Below the pieces are notes generated by a model. It searched no databases. It was not told the origin of the DNA and saw nothing but the letters and a program-made list of their open reading frames with translations. A stretch of DNA of 33,927 bases from DASYAE01 sp036501535 (lineage in GTDB: Bacteria > Actinomycetota > Actinomycetes > Streptomycetales > Catenulisporaceae): NCBI GenBank assembly GCA_036501535.1, contig DASYAE010000232.1:1-33927 (forward strand), written 5' to 3'. The position numbers and the translations under genes are program-made. Positions 32,342 to 33,927 of this stretch are shown here, one piece after another; positions within the stretch are counted from its first letter, which is position 1, and each line of letters starts with the position of its first letter.

Positions 32342-33205
32342 TTACGGCTGGTTGAGCTGGGCGAGGACGGAGCCGTCCGGCAGCTGCACCTCGATGTCCT
32401 CGATGTCCTTCGGCGTCATGGTCGACGTGCCGGGAATCGAGAACGTGCCCGCGGAGGGCGCGGTCCACTCGTGCGAGGTCTGCCGGGTGCCGTCGGTGCC
32501 GAACATGACCATCTTGCAGCTGTACCCGGTCGGAACGCCGGTCAGCGTCAGCGTGATCAGCGATCCGGAGTTGGCAGTGTTCGTGGTTACCCGCACCGAG
32601 GCCGCGATCTCGGCGCCCTTGGTGTAGGTCGCCGCCGCGGACGCGGACCAGGCGGTGAGCTGCGGCGGGCTGCTCTGACCGCGCCCGAGGCCGAGCGCCC
32701 CGGCCACCACCAGCGCGCCGACCACGGCCGCCGCGCCGATCGCCAGCACGAGGTTGCGCCGCCGGGGCTGCGTCCCCGAGGAGGGCGGCCGGCTGTCCCT
32801 GGGCCGGCGCCGGCTCCGGACCGCCGGGCCGACAGCCGCCCCCGCAACGGTCGCCGCCGGCCCTCCCAGTGCCGACGTACCGCGCAGGGGGACTGCCGGT
32901 CCCGGCGGCGGCCCCGGTGTCCCGGTCTCAGCGACGCTCCGAGCCGAGAGGACCTTCTCCAGGGTGTCCGGATGAGGGCGGACCGGGCCGGTGACCGCCT
33001 CCTGCTCGGTGATCACCGCGAGCAGCGGGAGCAGGTCGAGCAGGTCCAGGTACTCGGCCCGGCAGCCCTCGCATTCGGCCAGGTGCGCGGCGGTCCGGTC
33101 GGTCTCCATCGGATCAAGCGCTCCAAGCACGTAGCCGCCCAGGGTCTCGCGCGGGGGCGGCACGCCCGGTCCGGCGGTGCAGCGGCGCGATTCGCGGTCG
33201 TTCAC
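32342..33205 (-). CDS. rslA: Zinc-binding transmembrane anti-sigma factor, RslA-like
   Basis: This 287-aa protein has an N-terminal ZAS/zf-HC2 motif with His41, Cys45 and Cys48 (HLAECEGC), a cytoplasmic Pro/Arg-rich linker, one membrane helix at about 151-173 (NLVLAIGAAAVVGALVVAGAL) and an extracytoplasmic domain with beta-rich character (TLTLTGVPTGYSCKMVMFG, ending QLPDGSVLAQLNQP). It should hold the neighbouring sigma factor inactive until an envelope or redox signal releases it. The start is GTG at 33205, overlapping the sigma gene stop as GTGA, so the two are translationally coupled. The symbol is given by homology to the M. tuberculosis SigL-RslA pair. Confidence 0.85.
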   Translation of the reverse strand: MNDRESRRCTAGPGVPPPRETLGGYVLGALDPMETDRTAAHLAECEGCRAEYLDLLDLLPLLAVITEQEAVTGPVRPHPDTLEKVLSARSVAETGTPGPPPGPAVPLRGTSALGGPAATVAGAAVGPAVRSRRRPRDSRPPSSGTQPRRRNLVLAIGAAAVVGALVVAGALGLGRGQSSPPQLTAWSASAAATYTKGAEIAASVRVTTNTANSGSLITLTLTGVPTGYSCKMVMFGTDGTRQTSHEWTAPSAGTFSIPGTSTMTPKDIEDIEVQLPDGSVLAQLNQP

Positions 33206-33747
33206 GGCGTGATCCCCCTTTCCCTGCAAGCCAGGGCGAATGAGCGTAGGGCGTAGTAGGTCCGGGACTTCACGGTCCCCTGCGGAATCCCGAGCCGCTG
33301 CGCCGCCTCGGCGACACTCGCGCCGCGGTAGTACACCTCGATCAGCACCGCCCGGTGCTCCGCGCTGAGGGCCGAGAGCGCGTCGGCGACCTCCCAGCCG
33401 GTCAGCGCCGCCTCGTAGGGGTCGGGCCCCTCGTCCGGCGTGTTCCCGACGCCCTGCGGCCCGGAGTCCTCCGGCAGGGCGGTCTCGGAGGGCCGGGCCG
33501 CGCGGGCCCGCAGATCGTCGACCACGAGGTTCCGGGCGACCGTGCACAGCCAGGCGCGGATCGACCCGCGCCCCGGCTCGACCACGGCCGGCCGGCGCCA
33601 CGCCCGCAGCATGGTCTCCTGCAACAGATCCTCCGCCCGTCCCCGATCGCGGGTCAGCCTCAGCAGGTATGCCAGGACCGGCCCCGCGTGCTGCGCATAC
33701 AACTCGCGCAGCGCCGCTTCATCGAGTACTTCAGCGCTCGCGGTCAT
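33202..33747 (-). CDS. sigL: ECF RNA polymerase sigma factor, SigL-like
   Basis: This 181-aa ECF sigma factor has region 2 (LLRLTRDRGRAEDLLQETML, then RAWLCTVARNLVVDDLRA) and region 4 (LSAEHRAVLIEVYYRGASVA and GIPQGTVKSRTYYALRSF), joined by a variable acidic/Pro linker. Wording of region 4, particularly SAEHRAV and the YYRG turn, is close to M. tuberculosis SigL. The start is ATG at 33747 with GGAAG upstream; a TTG at 33783 would extend it but would swallow the predicted promoter. It is autoregulated if the TGAACC/CGTGGA promoter is used. The anti-sigma gene overlaps its end. Confidence 0.88.
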   Translation of the reverse strand: MTASAEVLDEAALRELYAQHAGPVLAYLLRLTRDRGRAEDLLQETMLRAWRRPAVVEPGRGSIRAWLCTVARNLVVDDLRARAARPSETALPEDSGPQGVGNTPDEGPDPYEAALTGWEVADALSALSAEHRAVLIEVYYRGASVAEAAQRLGIPQGTVKSRTYYALRSFALACRERGITP

Positions 33748-33754
33748 GTCTTCT

Positions 33755-33782
33755 TCCACGTACCGCTCCAGTCGCCGGTTCA
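33755..33782 (-). promoter_or_regulatory. Sigma-L-type promoter upstream of sigL
   Basis: On the minus strand TGAACC (33777-33782) and CGTGGA (33755-33760) are 16 bp apart. This fits the TGAACC/CGTg-type consensus described for M. tuberculosis sigma-L promoters. The -10 box ends seven bases before the ATG, so the message may be leaderless. The remaining 33784-33894 contains an AT-rich TTTATTTATGG tract and a small CCCC-TTC-GGGG hairpin but no gene. Confidence 0.6.
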
Positions 33783-33894
33783 ACCGATCCGGACCGACGG
33801 GTATCGCCCCTTCGGGGTGAGGGGCGGGTCGAGAGGGGAGGGGGTTTATTTATGGGGGTGGTGTCGAGTGGTGGTGGGCAGAGGTGCGGGTGGT

Positions 33895-33927
33895 TCAGTT
33901 GCCGCCGATGTTCTCGATCTCCTGGAC
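33895..33927 (-). CDS. 3' end of an unidentified minus-strand gene
   Basis: The last ten codons read VQEIENIGGN followed by TGA (TCA on the plus strand at 33895-33897). The frame continues beyond the window edge. Only the tail is visible; a short precursor-peptide end or an ordinary protein tail are both possible. Confidence 0.4.
   Translation of the reverse strand, partial: VQEIENIGGN

Overview
The window is about 34 kb of very GC-rich DNA from a filamentous-type actinobacterium. The evidence is a Streptomyces-like chitosan-oligosaccharide (csn) operon, a complete core of the GlgE alpha-glucan pathway, an isobutyryl-CoA mutase, a sigL-type ECF sigma/anti-sigma pair, frequent GTG starts and several probable leaderless promoters. 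Genus cannot be fixed from sequence alone. Low-complexity Gly/Ala/Pro insertions inside otherwise conserved proteins recur. No rRNA, tRNA, CRISPR array, IS element or complete mobile element is seen.

Layout. 1-429 holds the 3' end of an HNH-endonuclease (DUF222/13E12-type) gene, followed by two strong hairpins. 730-8387 is a minus-strand catabolic operon read in the order ROK repressor, lipid-anchored sugar-binding protein, two permeases, GH4 glycosidase and BadF-type sugar kinase. It matches csnR-E-F-G-H-K of Streptomyces (uptake and breakdown of glucosamine oligosaccharides), and a perfect 11-bp-arm palindrome lies just upstream of the repressor gene. The transporter ATPase is absent; family members use the shared MsiK. 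8662-9219 is a DinB/DUF664 protein.

9227-20385 is a storage-glucan block. On the minus strand are glgE, treS and mak (trehalose to maltose to maltose-1-phosphate to alpha-1,4-glucan). Divergent glgP (phosphorylase) and convergent glgX (debranching) provide breakdown. The branching enzyme glgB, usually adjacent in Streptomyces, is not in the window. The spacers around treS are long and contain a 16-bp tandem array and hairpins.

20551-24512 is the least explained part. Two adjacent genes each encode two YbjQ-like domains and are followed by a small orphan. Facing them is a minus-strand pair: an acidic protein with an aromatic Tyr/Asp motif and a membrane-linked protein with perfect coiled-coil heptads. 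This is the best candidate for an undescribed system.

24754-29107 is a branched-chain acyl block on the minus strand (ilvD, marR, icmA). The mutase has the diagnostic Phe80/Gln198 pair of isobutyryl-CoA mutases, and its start is overlapped by a palindrome and a leaderless-type promoter. 29368-31526 (plus) carries a DUF2127 membrane protein with an added zinc-ribbon-like N-terminus, a MarR regulator and a stand-alone prepilin peptidase. 31577-33747 (minus) carries a lipoprotein and a sigL/rslA-like pair with a promoter matching the sigma-L consensus. The right edge cuts a minus-strand gene of which only the last ten codons are visible.
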